Shown piece after piece: positions 31,980 to 40,901 of a DNA stretch of 64,000 nucleotides. The notes under the pieces are model-generated. The model worked only from the letters and a program-made list of their open reading frames with translations. It made no database searches and was not told the DNA's origin. The stretch is from positions 62,001 to 126,000 of the forward strand of contig NZ_BCTU01000011.1 of assembly GCF_001590925.1 (NCBI RefSeq). The letters run 5' to 3'. The stretch's first letter is position 1, and the number at the start of each line of letters is the position of its first letter. This DNA comes from Serratia plymuthica NBRC 102599 (GTDB lineage: Bacteria > Pseudomonadota > Gammaproteobacteria > Enterobacterales > Enterobacteriaceae). Made by a program: the position numbers and the translations under genes.

Positions 31980-33674
31980 TTATTCTCCAATCATGTCGAT
32001 GTTGGCGGCGCCCGGCGGCACCATCGGGAAGACTTTTTCATTGATATCGATCAGCGCGTGGATCAGGCACGGGCCAGGGCGTTGGATCGCCTCGGCCAGC
32101 GCGGCCTGCGGATCTTCTGCGGCGTTCAGATCGCAGGTGTCCAGCCCGAACCCGGCGGCAATCTTGATAAAATCTGTGCGTTTCGGGTAGGCGGCGGCAA
32201 AGATGCGCTGCTGATAGAACAGGGTTTGTTGCTGATGCACCAGCCCCAGCGCCTGATTGTTCATCAGGATAATCTTCACGTCCAAATCGTGTTCGACGGC
32301 GGTAGCCATTTCCTGGATGTTCATCATCAGGCTGCCGTCGCCGGAGAAGCACAGCACTTTGCGCTGCGGTTCGGCCAGCGCCGCGCCGATAGCCGCCGGC
32401 AGGCCGAAGCCCATGGTGCCCAGGCCGCCGGAGGTCAGCCACTGGCGCGGCCGGCTGAGTGGATAGGCCTGGGCCACCCACATCTGATGCTGGCCCACGT
32501 CGGTGGTGATGATGGCGCTTTCATCCACGCAGCGTGCGGCGGCCAGCACCAGCCCGTAGTGGCTCAGCGGATCTTCGGCGTTTGGCATGCTGAACGGGAA
32601 CTCGCGTTTCAGGCCGTTGACGGTGTCCAGCCACTCGCTGCGCGGCTGCGCTTCAATCTGCGGCAACAGCTGTTGCAGCACCTGGCCGACGTCGGCATGA
32701 ATGGCAATATTCGCCTGCTTTACCTTGCCCAGTTCGGCGCGGTCGATATCCACGTGGATGATGCTGGCGTTAGGGCAGAACTGTTCGGTTTTGCCAATCG
32801 CCCGATCGTCAAAGCGTGCGCCCAATACGATCAGCAGATCGGCTTCCTGCAGAATAAAGTTGGTGCTGCGGGCCGCATGCATCCCCAGCATGCCCAGTGA
32901 CAACGGGTGCTGCACCGGCATGGCGCCCAGCGCCATCAGCGTCATGGTGGTCGGCAGGTTGGCGCGTTCGGCCAGCTCAATCGCTTGTTGGTAAGCGTTG
33001 GCGCAGATAATGCCGCCACCCAGATACAGCACCGGGCGCTTGGCCTGGTTGATCATTGCGGCGGCTTGCGCCACTGCTGCGGCTTCGAAGGCCGGCGCTG
33101 CGTCAGGCACCGCGACGGGCGGCAGTTCATCCAGAGTGATCACTGCCGTTTGTACGTCTTTCGGCACGTCAATCCATACCGGGCCGGGGCGGCCGGATTC
33201 GGCGATGCGGAATGCGTCGCAGATCACCTGCGGCAGTTCGCGGATGTCGCGCACCAGGTGGTTGTGCTTGGTGATGGGAATCGAGATGCCGTAGGTATCC
33301 ACTTCCTGAAAGGCGTCGGTGCCAATCATGGAAGAGGGCACCTGGCCGGTGATGCACACCAGCGGGATGGAATCGAGTTTGGCGTCGGCGATGGCGGTGA
33401 CCAGGTTGGTCGCCCCCGGCCCGCTGGAGGCGATGCAGACCGCCGCCTTGCCGTTGGCGCGTGCCATGCCCTGCGCCATAAAGCCTGCGCCCTGTTCGTG
33501 GCGTGCCAGCACGTGGTGAATGCGGGTGCTTTGGCTCAGCGCGTCATACAGCGGCAGTGCCGCACCGCCGGGAATGCCGGCTACGGTGGTGATGCCCTGG
33601 CGCTCCAGCAAATGAACGATCAGTTCTGCGCCGGTGAAGCGTTGGCCTTGATGTGGCGTGCCCGAAATTGCCAT
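31980..33674 (-). CDS. ilvB: Acetolactate synthase I, catalytic subunit
   Basis: IlvB is a ThDP- and FAD-dependent enzyme that condenses pyruvate with pyruvate or 2-ketobutyrate, the first common step to valine, leucine and isoleucine. The 564 residues compare with 562 in E. coli. The catalytic Glu of the ThDP site lies in LARHEQGAGFMAQG (about residue 60), and the Mg-ThDP motif GDGSLMMNIQEMATAVEHDL is near 443. It lies behind the ivbL leader and attenuator, with ilvN after it. A second, separate acetolactate synthase (ilvIH) is encoded at 51538-53750. Confidence 0.97.
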   Translation of the reverse strand: MAISGTPHQGQRFTGAELIVHLLERQGITTVAGIPGGAALPLYDALSQSTRIHHVLARHEQGAGFMAQGMARANGKAAVCIASSGPGATNLVTAIADAKLDSIPLVCITGQVPSSMIGTDAFQEVDTYGISIPITKHNHLVRDIRELPQVICDAFRIAESGRPGPVWIDVPKDVQTAVITLDELPPVAVPDAAPAFEAAAVAQAAAMINQAKRPVLYLGGGIICANAYQQAIELAERANLPTTMTLMALGAMPVQHPLSLGMLGMHAARSTNFILQEADLLIVLGARFDDRAIGKTEQFCPNASIIHVDIDRAELGKVKQANIAIHADVGQVLQQLLPQIEAQPRSEWLDTVNGLKREFPFSMPNAEDPLSHYGLVLAAARCVDESAIITTDVGQHQMWVAQAYPLSRPRQWLTSGGLGTMGFGLPAAIGAALAEPQRKVLCFSGDGSLMMNIQEMATAVEHDLDVKIILMNNQALGLVHQQQTLFYQQRIFAAAYPKRTDFIKIAAGFGLDTCDLNAAEDPQAALAEAIQRPGPCLIHALIDINEKVFPMVPPGAANIDMIGE

Positions 33675-33721
33675 GTTCCTATCCTTTCTCAGGGCCGGTT
33701 CGCTTTTCTGGGCAGGGAGCT

Positions 33722-33760
33722 AAAACAAGAAACCCCGCCCGGTTTGCGCCGGCGGGGTTT
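33722..33760 (-). terminator. ilvBN attenuator
   Basis: On the minus strand AAACCCCGCC and GGCGGGGTTT (arms 33751-33760 and 33730-33739) form a 10-bp GC-rich stem followed by CTTGTTTT. It lies between the ivbL stop and ilvB and is the Rho-independent attenuator whose readthrough depends on translation of the valine codons in ivbL. Confidence 0.9.
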
Positions 33761-33785
33761 GGGAATCGATGCGTTGATTCGGACC

Positions 33786-33887
33786 CTACGGCGCATTGCC
33801 GACGACCACCACCACACGCACGACGACCATCACCGCGGCTGGTAGCGCGGTAACTAGTAGGGTCGAAGTCAGCGAGGATGCGATCAC
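33786..33887 (-). CDS. ivbL: ilvBN leader peptide IvbL
   Basis: A 33-codon leader reads V/M-I-A-S-S-L-T-S, then T-L-L-V-T-A-L-P-A-A-V-M, then VVVRVVVVVGNAP and a stop. The nine-valine run around one Arg and the GNAP end match E. coli IvbL. I start it at GTG 33887 with AAGG seven bases upstream; an in-frame ATG five codons earlier has no ribosome binding site. Ribosome stalling at Val codons would favour the antiterminator and raise ilvBN expression. Confidence 0.92.
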   Translation of the reverse strand: MIASSLTSTLLVTALPAAVMVVVRVVVVVGNAP

Positions 33888-33990
33888 AGGGAACCTTATC
33901 ATCAGTAATAAAAGTCAGGTTTTTATAAAACCACAGGCGAAAAATTCGCACAACAGGTTTATTCGTCCAGCATAAAAAACGCGCTGCAGA

Positions 33991-34695
33991 TCACGGTTTG
34001 TGCGAAATGCCCAGCACCCGGGCTTCCGGCGCGCTGCCGTCCAGCAGCGCCTGCGTGGAGCCGTCGTAATAAATACGCCCGTCGACCACCAACAGGGTGC
34101 GCGGCGCGATGCGTGCGGCGTCATCCAGGTTGTGCGACACCATCAGCAGCGTCAGGTTGCGTTGGTCGCAAACCTCTTGCAACAGTTGCAGCATCTCATT
34201 GCGCAGCGCGGGGTCGAGCGCCGAGAAAGGTTCGTCGAGCAGCAGGATGGGCTGCTGGCGGATCAGGCAGCGAGCCAGGGCTGCGCGCTGGCGTTGGCCG
34301 CCGGAAAGCTGTGACGGCAGGCGCTGCAGATGCTCCTCCAACCCCACCTGGCGGGCAATCTGCGCCAACTGTTGTTGCTGGTCCGCGTTAAGCCGCAGCC
34401 CGGGGTCAAGGCCCAATCCGATGTTCTGCGCCACCCTCAGGTGGGCGAACAGGTTGTTTTCCTGAAACAGCATCGAGACCGGCCTTTTGGCCGGCGGCGT
34501 GCCGGTGTGGTCGCTGCCGTTCAGCAGCAACTTGCCGCTGGCGGCCGGCAGGAAACCGGCGATCAGGCTGAGCAAGGTACTTTTACCCGCGCCGCTGGGG
34601 CCGAGCACCGCGACACGTTCGCCCGGCCGGATGCGCAGATCAAAGCGCATCGGCAGGTGTTCATACAGATAAGTCAGTTTTTCAAGCGTCAGCAT
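33991..34695 (-). CDS. thiQ: Thiamine ABC importer, ATPase
   Basis: ThiQ powers uptake of thiamine, TMP and TPP through ThiP with periplasmic ThiB. It is 234 residues: Walker [10 protein letters not shown] near residue 33, Q-loop QENNLF, signature [15 protein letters not shown] near 128, Walker [13 protein letters not shown] near 150, and switch His in MVSHN. Its first 14 bases overlap the end of thiP. It is the last gene of the riboswitch-controlled thiBPQ operon. Confidence 0.96.
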   Translation of the reverse strand: MLTLEKLTYLYEHLPMRFDLRIRPGERVAVLGPSGAGKSTLLSLIAGFLPAASGKLLLNGSDHTGTPPAKRPVSMLFQENNLFAHLRVAQNIGLGLDPGLRLNADQQQQLAQIARQVGLEEHLQRLPSQLSGGQRQRAALARCLIRQQPILLLDEPFSALDPALRNEMLQLLQEVCDQRNLTLLMVSHNLDDAARIAPRTLLVVDGRIYYDGSTQALLDGSAPEARVLGISHKP

Positions 34696-36289
34696 GGCGC
34701 CCCGGTAAGCGTTCGATCAGGGTAAACAGCAGGAAGCACAGCAGCAGGAGCAACAGTGCGGTGACCGCGCCGTCATTGCTGCGATAGGCGCCGATCTGCT
34801 GATACAGGTAAAAAGGCAGGGTGCGGAACTGCTCGTTGCCAAACAGGGCAACCACGCCGAAATCGCCGATCGACAGCACGCAGGCGAAAGCCAGCGCCTG
34901 CGCCAGCGGGCGGCGCAGCGCTTTCAGCTCGATCCAGCGCAGCCGCTGCCAGCCGTGCATACCCAGCGACAGGCACAGCGGGTTATAACGCTCGGCCAGG
35001 TCTCGCATCGGGTTTTCCAGCACCTTCAGGGCGTAGGGTACCGCCATCAGCGCATTGGTGAGGATCACCAACGCATAGGGCGATTGCGGCAACCCGACAG
35101 TATCGCTCAACAGCAGGAAAAAACCGGTGGCCAGCACGATCCCCGGCATCGCCAGAATCACCATGCCGCTCAGTTCAAGCGTTTGGCCCCAGCGCAACCG
35201 CTGTTGCAGCTTCAGTTCTCGGCTGCTCCACAGCAGCATCATGGTCAACACCACGCACAACGCGCCGGCACCGAGGGCGATACGCAGTGACGTGAACAGC
35301 GCTTGCCACAGCACCTGCTGTTGCAGGACGCTGACCATCGTCTGATTGGCGCCATCGGCAATCACCGCCAGCAGCGGGGGCAACAGCAACAGCAGGGCGG
35401 CGGCGATCAGCAGAAAATCGCTGGCGCGACGCCACAGGCTGTCTTCGGGATTGCGCCAGATGTGGGCCTGAGTACTACCGACCGGCAGCGCCTGGCTCAG
35501 CCGCTGGCTGAGCACGACCAGGCCCAGACAGCACGCCAACTGGATCAGCGCCAGCAGGGCGGCGCGGCTGAGATCGTAGTCATAGCTCAGCGCCTGGTAG
35601 ATCGCCAGTTCTATGGTGGTGGCCTGCGGCCCGCCGCCCAGTGACAACACGGTGGCGAAGCTGGCGAAACAGAGCATGAAGATCAGCGCGCCGCTCGGCA
35701 GGATTTGGCGGCGCAACGCCGGCCACTCGACGAAGCGGAACTGTTGCCAGCCGTTCATGCCGAGCTGAGCTGCCAGTTGGCGCTGTTCGACCGGAATGTT
35801 TTCCAGCGCCTGCAGCAACAGGCGGGCGGCCAGCGGCAGATTGAAGAACATATGCGCCAGCAGGATGCCCTGCAGACCATAGGGGGAAAAACTGTAGTTG
35901 ATGCCGAGCCAGCCGCACAGCAATGCCAGCCAGCCCTGTCGGCCATACACGCTGAGCAGGCCGAATACCGCCACCAAGACCGGCAGCACCAGCGTCATGG
36001 CGCACAGACGCAGCAGCAACAGCCTGCCGGGAAAGCGGCGGCGGTATAGCGCACGTGCCAACGCGATGGCGGGCAGCACCGAGATCAGCGCAGACAGCAA
36101 CGCCTGCCAGAAGGTAAAGCGGACTACGTGCCACAGGTAGCTGTCCTGCCACAGGCCGCGCCAATCGCTTTCCGGCGCGTGCCGCCACAGCGAGCCCATC
36201 GCCAGCGCGGCGACGGTCAGGATCAGGCCGGCGGCCAGCAGCCCCGGCCAGAGCCAGTGCGGGATCAGCGGCTGACGGCGGTTTGCCAT
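34682..36289 (-). CDS. thiP: Thiamine ABC importer, permease
   Basis: ThiP is a 535-residue inner-membrane permease (E. coli 536) with two fused BPD-type halves and about twelve membrane helices. EAA-type loops that contact ThiQ are seen as [20 protein letters not shown] (about residue 187) and [20 protein letters not shown] (about 443). Its start lies 25 bases inside the end of thiB and its end overlaps thiQ by 14 bases, so the three proteins are made in a coupled manner. Confidence 0.96.
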   Translation of the reverse strand: MANRRQPLIPHWLWPGLLAAGLILTVAALAMGSLWRHAPESDWRGLWQDSYLWHVVRFTFWQALLSALISVLPAIALARALYRRRFPGRLLLLRLCAMTLVLPVLVAVFGLLSVYGRQGWLALLCGWLGINYSFSPYGLQGILLAHMFFNLPLAARLLLQALENIPVEQRQLAAQLGMNGWQQFRFVEWPALRRQILPSGALIFMLCFASFATVLSLGGGPQATTIELAIYQALSYDYDLSRAALLALIQLACCLGLVVLSQRLSQALPVGSTQAHIWRNPEDSLWRRASDFLLIAAALLLLLPPLLAVIADGANQTMVSVLQQQVLWQALFTSLRIALGAGALCVVLTMMLLWSSRELKLQQRLRWGQTLELSGMVILAMPGIVLATGFFLLLSDTVGLPQSPYALVILTNALMAVPYALKVLENPMRDLAERYNPLCLSLGMHGWQRLRWIELKALRRPLAQALAFACVLSIGDFGVVALFGNEQFRTLPFYLYQQIGAYRSNDGAVTALLLLLLCFLLFTLIERLPGRHADA

Positions 36290-37251
36290 GCCCGGATCCA
36301 GTTACCGCGTTGTTTGGCGACCTCTTCGGCGCTGTATTGCAGCGCGGTCTGGGGTACGGTCATTTGCTCAAAGCCGGCCGGCAGTTGAGTCTTGATCACT
36401 GGGTACATCCAGTTACCGGTTGGGATGGTGTTCTGGAACGCCGGGGTCACCATAAACTGCATGAAGCGCTCCGCCAGTTCAGGCTGCTTGCTGGCCTTGA
36501 GTTTGCCTGCCACTTCCACCTGCAGATAATGGCCTTCGCTGAAGTTGGCCGCGGCGTAGCTGTCTTTCTTCTCTTCGATCAGATGATAAGCCGGGGAGGT
36601 GGTATAGCTGAGCACCAGATCGCCTTCGCCTTTCAGGAACAGGCCGTAGGCTTCACTCCAGCCTTTGGTGACGGTGACGGTTTTCTTCGCCAGTCTCTGC
36701 CAGGCTTCCGGCGCGTTATCGCCAAACACTTTCTGCATCCACAGCAGCAGGCCCAGGCCTGGGGTGCTGGTGCGCGGATCCTCGTAGATCACCTTCCAGT
36801 TTTGATCGCTGTTGACCAGTTCCTGCAGGCTTTTTGGCGGGTTCTTCAACTTGTCTTTGTTGTAAACGAAGGCAAAGTAGCCGTAGTCATAAGGCACGAA
36901 GGTTTTATCCTGCCAGCCGCCCGGCACGCTCAGTTTGGCGCCGTCAACGCGGCTTGGCGCGAATAAACCGGTTTGTTGCGCGGCTTGCAGCAGGTTGTTG
37001 TCCAGCCCCAGCACCACGTCGGCGGTGCTGTTTTTCCCTTCCATGCGCAGGCGGTTAAGCAGCGAAACGCCGTCTTCCAGCGCGACGAATTTCAGCTCGC
37101 AGTTGCAGTCCGCTTCGAACGCTTTTTTCACCGCCGGGCCAGGGCCCCAGTCGGCCGCGAAGGAATCATAGGTGTAGACCGTCAACGTGGGCTTGGCAAA
37201 CGCCGAAGCGGCACACAACAACAGTAATAAGGGCAGGCTTTTTTTGACCAC
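36265..37251 (-). CDS. thiB: Thiamine-binding periplasmic protein
   Basis: ThiB (TbpA) captures thiamine and its phosphates in the periplasm and delivers them to ThiPQ. I start it at GTG 37251, which follows AGGAG by seven bases and gives a signal peptide (VKKSLPLLLLLCAASAFA, cleaved before KPTLTVYTYDSF). This gives 328 residues against 327 in E. coli. The longer open frame to 37323 runs into the riboswitch and is rejected. Conserved ligand-site segments include CNCELKFVALEDG and SYTTSPAYHLIEE. Expression should be shut off by the TPP riboswitch upstream. Confidence 0.96.
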   Translation of the reverse strand: MVKKSLPLLLLLCAASAFAKPTLTVYTYDSFAADWGPGPAVKKAFEADCNCELKFVALEDGVSLLNRLRMEGKNSTADVVLGLDNNLLQAAQQTGLFAPSRVDGAKLSVPGGWQDKTFVPYDYGYFAFVYNKDKLKNPPKSLQELVNSDQNWKVIYEDPRTSTPGLGLLLWMQKVFGDNAPEAWQRLAKKTVTVTKGWSEAYGLFLKGEGDLVLSYTTSPAYHLIEEKKDSYAAANFSEGHYLQVEVAGKLKASKQPELAERFMQFMVTPAFQNTIPTGNWMYPVIKTQLPAGFEQMTVPQTALQYSAEEVAKQRGNWIRAWQTAVSR

Positions 37252-37324
37252 TTTGCACTCCTGAAAGATAAGGGGGCAAAGGTATCTGAGGGCGAGGTGA
37301 TTAAACCGGGTCGCTATGCTCAAA

Positions 37325-37423
37325 TCCCTCCGCCGGTATTGACCGGATCAGGTTCGACGGGTTTGTTCTCAGCAAAACCTGCACGCCGCGTTTTCATCGC
37401 GCCGCCGCCGTTTCGCACCCCGT
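37325..37423 (-). promoter_or_regulatory. TPP riboswitch (THI element, sroA-type leader) of thiBPQ
   Basis: The minus strand reads the conserved THI element in order: ACGGGGTGCG, a GC-rich variable stem, GCTGAGA, ACCCGTCGAACCTGATCCGG, then ACCGGCGGAGGGA. The 3' arm (37325 onwards) lies about 75 bases before the thiB start. TPP binding would hide the thiB ribosome binding site or end transcription. The corresponding E. coli leader is also known as the small RNA SroA. Confidence 0.96.
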
Positions 37424-37469
37424 TGAGACGGCGCTATTGTAGAGATTAACGGGCGCCGGCGAAAGGCGC

Positions 37470-39131
37470 TTATGCTTCCGGCGGCGCAAACCAGGCGGAT
37501 TTAAAATCAAACCAGCCAAGGGTGTTCATGCGCACACCGCGCATGCTGCGCTGGCCGTGCAGTTGCAGCCAATGATGAAACAGCGGGTGTAACTGGTGAC
37601 CGTTGACCAAGCGTTGGCAAAAATCCGCCAGCGGCAGGGCATTGGCGCGCCACAGCGCCGCATCTGCGGCGAGATCGTCATTCATGCAGTGCTGCATCAA
37701 TGGCAACTCATACAGGGTGGCGAACAGCGAGAACTCCAGCGGCAGGTAGAAGTTGGCGCTACCCAGCCACAGATCGCTGGTGGCCTCTCCTTTATGCCAG
37801 GCGTCGTAGCTCACCGTCTGCACGTTAAGTCGCACCCCGTGCAATGCCAGCAGCGGTTCAATTGCCTGTCGAATGGCGTGAAATTCCGAGTGTTCACTGT
37901 AGTAGGTCAGCGTCAACTCGGTCAGCCCGGCCGGCTTGGGTTGTTGCGCCAGCGCGCGATTGTGATGCCAGCGCGGCAGGATGCCATAGGCCGGTGACCA
38001 ATAGCGTTGATAAACCGGTCCGGCGTTGCCCAGCAGCGAGATGGGATTAATCAGTTCGCACAGCCAGCTGCGAATGGCCGGATCGGCCGCCAAAGGAGAG
38101 CGCTGATCGAACAGCAGGAAATAGCAGCCTTCCTCCAGCCGGCTTTCCAGCTCGTTGTTGCCGGTGTCATCCGCCTGCAACTGCACGCCGGAATGCACCA
38201 ACTCTTCGGTGAGCTCCGGCAACACCCAGATATTCACCTCATCAATCAGTGCCCGATAGCCGAAGTAGTCATCGAAGGCGTGGATTTTCATCTGGCTGCG
38301 GTGGTTGCGCACCACGCTGTACGGCCCGGTGCCCACCGGATGGCGCGAGAACTTCGGCATGCTTTGCCACTCGCGCGGCAGGATCATGGCAGGCACGCTG
38401 CCCAGCAGCCAGGGCAGCCAGTAATCGGGGCTGTGCAGGTGCACGTCAATCACGAAAGGCGTCGGTGAGGCCACGCTCTCGATATGCGAAAACAGCGGTT
38501 GAGGGATCAGACGAGTGAGGGAGCTGATCACATCGTCCATTTCCAGCTCGCGGCCGTGATGAAAATGTATCGCCGGGCGCAGATAAAAACGCCAGTGCAA
38601 AGGCGTCAGCGGCTGCCAGTGATGCGACAGGTCCGACTCAAGTTCCCCGTTTTCCTCGTTTATCCGCGTCAGACCGCTGAAAATCTGCCGGGCCAGGTGA
38701 GTTTCCGAGCGTCGTAGCGCCGAGCCGGGCAGCAGGTTGTACAGTTGGCGATAGTAGAGCACGCGCAGGATGTGTTTACCCTGCCGAAAGCTGCGCCCAA
38801 GTTGGGACAACAGCATCTGCCGTACCACGTTTTTATCGCCGACCAGTTGCACCAGTTGATCGATGCGGTCTTGCTCCAGCAGTTCCTCCGCTCTCTGCTG
38901 CTGCAGGGCCAGGCCGGTATAGTGGAAGGTCAGCCGCGAGCGCTTGCCGCGCCCCGATTCCGCCTGCCAGGTCAGCCACCCTTGCTGTTGCATGGCGCCG
39001 AGCAATGAACGCACGTGACGGCGCGAGCAAGTGAGCACTTCGGCCAACTCTTGCAGCGTGGTGTCGGTGGTCTCGCCGTGGCAGCGCTGCCACAGGCGAA
39101 TGAACTGTTGTTGCAAACGTGAGGTAGACAT
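37470..39131 (-). CDS. sgrR: Transcriptional activator of glucose-phosphate stress, SgrR
   Basis: SgrR senses sugar-phosphate stress and activates sgrS and setA. Its 553 residues (E. coli 551) begin at ATG 39131 with [17 protein letters not shown]. The N-terminal winged helix (about residues 1-100, [20 protein letters not shown]) is followed by a solute-binding-protein-like domain (SBP family 5; [18 protein letters not shown]). It ends [20 protein letters not shown], as in E. coli. An extended frame to 39155 lacks support. It diverges from sgrS across about 68 bases that must hold both promoters. Confidence 0.97.
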   Translation of the reverse strand: MSTSRLQQQFIRLWQRCHGETTDTTLQELAEVLTCSRRHVRSLLGAMQQQGWLTWQAESGRGKRSRLTFHYTGLALQQQRAEELLEQDRIDQLVQLVGDKNVVRQMLLSQLGRSFRQGKHILRVLYYRQLYNLLPGSALRRSETHLARQIFSGLTRINEENGELESDLSHHWQPLTPLHWRFYLRPAIHFHHGRELEMDDVISSLTRLIPQPLFSHIESVASPTPFVIDVHLHSPDYWLPWLLGSVPAMILPREWQSMPKFSRHPVGTGPYSVVRNHRSQMKIHAFDDYFGYRALIDEVNIWVLPELTEELVHSGVQLQADDTGNNELESRLEEGCYFLLFDQRSPLAADPAIRSWLCELINPISLLGNAGPVYQRYWSPAYGILPRWHHNRALAQQPKPAGLTELTLTYYSEHSEFHAIRQAIEPLLALHGVRLNVQTVSYDAWHKGEATSDLWLGSANFYLPLEFSLFATLYELPLMQHCMNDDLAADAALWRANALPLADFCQRLVNGHQLHPLFHHWLQLHGQRSMRGVRMNTLGWFDFKSAWFAPPEA

Positions 39132-39186
39132 AAAAGAGGAACACTCCGGCATCAATTCATCAATTTATCTTTCCCCATATTACGCC

Positions 39187-39192
39187 GATAAT
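39187..39192 (+). promoter_or_regulatory. -10 element of sgrS
   Basis: GATAAT (39187-39192) matches the -10 consensus at five of six bases and predicts a start near 39199. The -35 region (TTTATC at 39164-39169) is poor, as expected for an SgrR-activated promoter. Confidence 0.55.
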
Positions 39193-39198
39193 TTTCAT

Positions 39199-39470
39199 CA
39201 ATGAAAGGGGGAGGGCGAATGATGAAAGCTTTCTTGTCAAAACAGTTCTATCAGCGCTACTTCAGCGCGGTGCGCCGCCAGCATGCCGACTGGCTGGGCC
39301 TTGTGCCTGAACAAGCCCGGCTGGAGATGCTGGCTCACCTGACCCAGTGGGATATCAAGGATATGACAGACAAGCAATACCGCGAGCACCTCTGAGGTTG
39401 CGGTAGCAAAAATGTTTCTGAGTAATGGTGTTGTTCACCAGCCAGTGGGGTCATACCCACTGGTTTTTTT
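39199..39470 (+). ncRNA. sgrS: SgrS, dual-function small RNA of glucose-phosphate stress
   Basis: Between divergent sgrR and setA lies an RNA with all SgrS parts: a 5' segment resembling E. coli (ATGAAAGGGGGAGGG), an internal sgrT frame, the ptsG-pairing seed CTGAGTAATGGTG (39418-39430; E. coli CTGAGTATTGGTG), a small hairpin TGGTG-TTGTT-CACCA, and the terminator CCAGTGGG/CCCACTGG (39442-39463) with a T7 tail for Hfq binding. The 5' end is placed from the -10 and is uncertain by several bases. It would pair with ptsG mRNA and stop glucose-transporter synthesis. Confidence 0.88.
39219..39395 (+). CDS. sgrT: SgrT, small protein inhibitor of the glucose transporter
   Basis: This 58-residue frame lies inside SgrS. 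The core QFYQRYFSAVRRQHADWLG followed by a segment ending LEMLAHLTQWD aligns with E. coli SgrT (QFYQHYFTA...MLEGLMQWDD), which inhibits PtsG directly at the membrane. Compared with the 43 residues of E. coli, this one has about eight extra N-terminal residues (MMKAFLSK) and a longer tail. GGGGGAGGG lies just upstream of the tandem ATGATG. The ATG at 39201 is also in frame but precedes that ribosome binding site. Confidence 0.82.
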   Translation: MMKAFLSKQFYQRYFSAVRRQHADWLGLVPEQARLEMLAHLTQWDIKDMTDKQYREHL

Positions 39471-39553
39471 ATTATTGGTCGCGGTGATGTTCTTGCAATT
39501 TTTTCACCGTAGCCTAAGGTTTTGTCTTCCGCTTTAGGGGCAGGGACGAAGAT

Positions 39554-40759
39554 ATGAAACGACTGTACTGGTTGCCGCGCCGCTTTAATCCCATCTTTGC
39601 CGCATTCCTGCTGATTGCTTTTCTTTCCGGGATCGCCGGAGCGCTGATGGCACCGACGCTGAGCCTGTTCCTCACCACCGAAGTCAAGGTGCGGCCGCTT
39701 TGGGTGGGGTTGTTCTACACCGTCAACGCCATTGCCGGCATCGTCGTCAGCTTTCTGCTGGCCAAGCGTTCAGATACGCGGGGTGACCGGCGTACGCTGA
39801 TCCTGGTGTGCTGCCTGATGGCGGTCGGCAACTGCCTGCTGTTTGCCTTCAACCGCGACTACCTGACGCTGATCACCGCCGGGGTGCTGATGTCGGCGAT
39901 TGCCAATACCGCCATGCCGCAGATTTTCGCGCTGGCGCGGGAGTATGCCGATAGTTCGGCGCGCGAAGTGGTAATGTTCAGCTCGGTCATGCGTGCGCAG
40001 CTGTCGCTGGCGTGGGTGATAGGTCCACCTCTGGCGTTCACGCTGGCGTTGAACTACGGCTTTACCTGGATGTTTGGGATCGCCGCCGCCACCTTCGCGA
40101 TCTGTGCCTTGCTGGTGTGGTTTACCTTGCCTTCGGTGCCGCGCACCCAAGCGGCGGAGCAGGGCGATGCGCTGGACGGTGTGCCTTCGGCCCCAATAGC
40201 GTCCGCCAGCGCCTGGCGAAACCGCGATGTGCGGTTGTTGTTTATCGCCTCTATGCTGATGTGGACTTGCAACACCCTGTACATCATCGATATGCCGCTG
40301 TACATCACCGCCGATCTGGGCCTGCCGGAAAACCTTGCGGGGTTGTTGATGGGCACGGCCGCCGGGCTGGAGATCCCGGCGATGCTGCTGGCCGGTTATT
40401 ACGTCAAACGTTTCGGCAAGCGCAATATGATGCTGTTTGCCGTGGTGGCCGGCATCCTGTTTTATGCCGGATTGGCGGTGTTTAAATTCAAGCTGGCGCT
40501 GATGGTCTTGCAACTGTTCAACGCCATATTTATCGGCATCATCGCCGGTATCGGCATGCTCTATTTCCAGGATCTGATGCCCGGGCGGCCGGGTGCGGCG
40601 ACGACCTTGTTTACCAACAGCATTTCCACCGGGGTGATCCTGGCCGGCGTGCTGCAAGGCGCACTGGTAGAAAACCTGGGGCACTATGCGGTTTACTGGC
40701 TGGCGACGGCCCTGGCGGTGGTGGCGCTGTGGATCAGTGTTCGGGTACGAGAAGTGTAA
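39554..40759 (+). CDS. setA: Sugar efflux transporter SetA (MFS)
   Basis: The 401-residue MFS transporter has 12 predicted membrane segments and close similarity to E. coli SetA (392 residues). Shared segments include GALMAPTLSLFL, FYTVNAIAGI, REVVMFSSVMRAQLSLAWVI and the C-half LMGTAAGLEIPAMLLAGYYV. SetA exports glucose and non-metabolisable analogues and contributes to recovery from glucose-phosphate stress. It lies 83 bases after the SgrS terminator, as in E. coli where it can be cotranscribed with sgrS. Confidence 0.93.
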   Translation: MKRLYWLPRRFNPIFAAFLLIAFLSGIAGALMAPTLSLFLTTEVKVRPLWVGLFYTVNAIAGIVVSFLLAKRSDTRGDRRTLILVCCLMAVGNCLLFAFNRDYLTLITAGVLMSAIANTAMPQIFALAREYADSSAREVVMFSSVMRAQLSLAWVIGPPLAFTLALNYGFTWMFGIAAATFAICALLVWFTLPSVPRTQAAEQGDALDGVPSAPIASASAWRNRDVRLLFIASMLMWTCNTLYIIDMPLYITADLGLPENLAGLLMGTAAGLEIPAMLLAGYYVKRFGKRNMMLFAVVAGILFYAGLAVFKFKLALMVLQLFNAIFIGIIAGIGMLYFQDLMPGRPGAATTLFTNSISTGVILAGVLQGALVENLGHYAVYWLATALAVVALWISVRVREV

Positions 40760-40901
40760 ACGCTAACGTCATTAACATTGACGCATGTCATTGAGAACAT
40801 TACGCCAGAACCCCAAGCTATACGGACCCGGAGCGCGATTGCGGCGCTCTTGCCCATCTTGCTGCTGAGATGCCGATCCGTTTAGACCATTTGGGTATGC
40901 C

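Noticed and set aside
33679-33951. A 90-codon minus-strand frame covering the ilvBN leader.
   Set aside because: It is out of frame with the clearly conserved ivbL leader peptide and reads through the attenuator stem.
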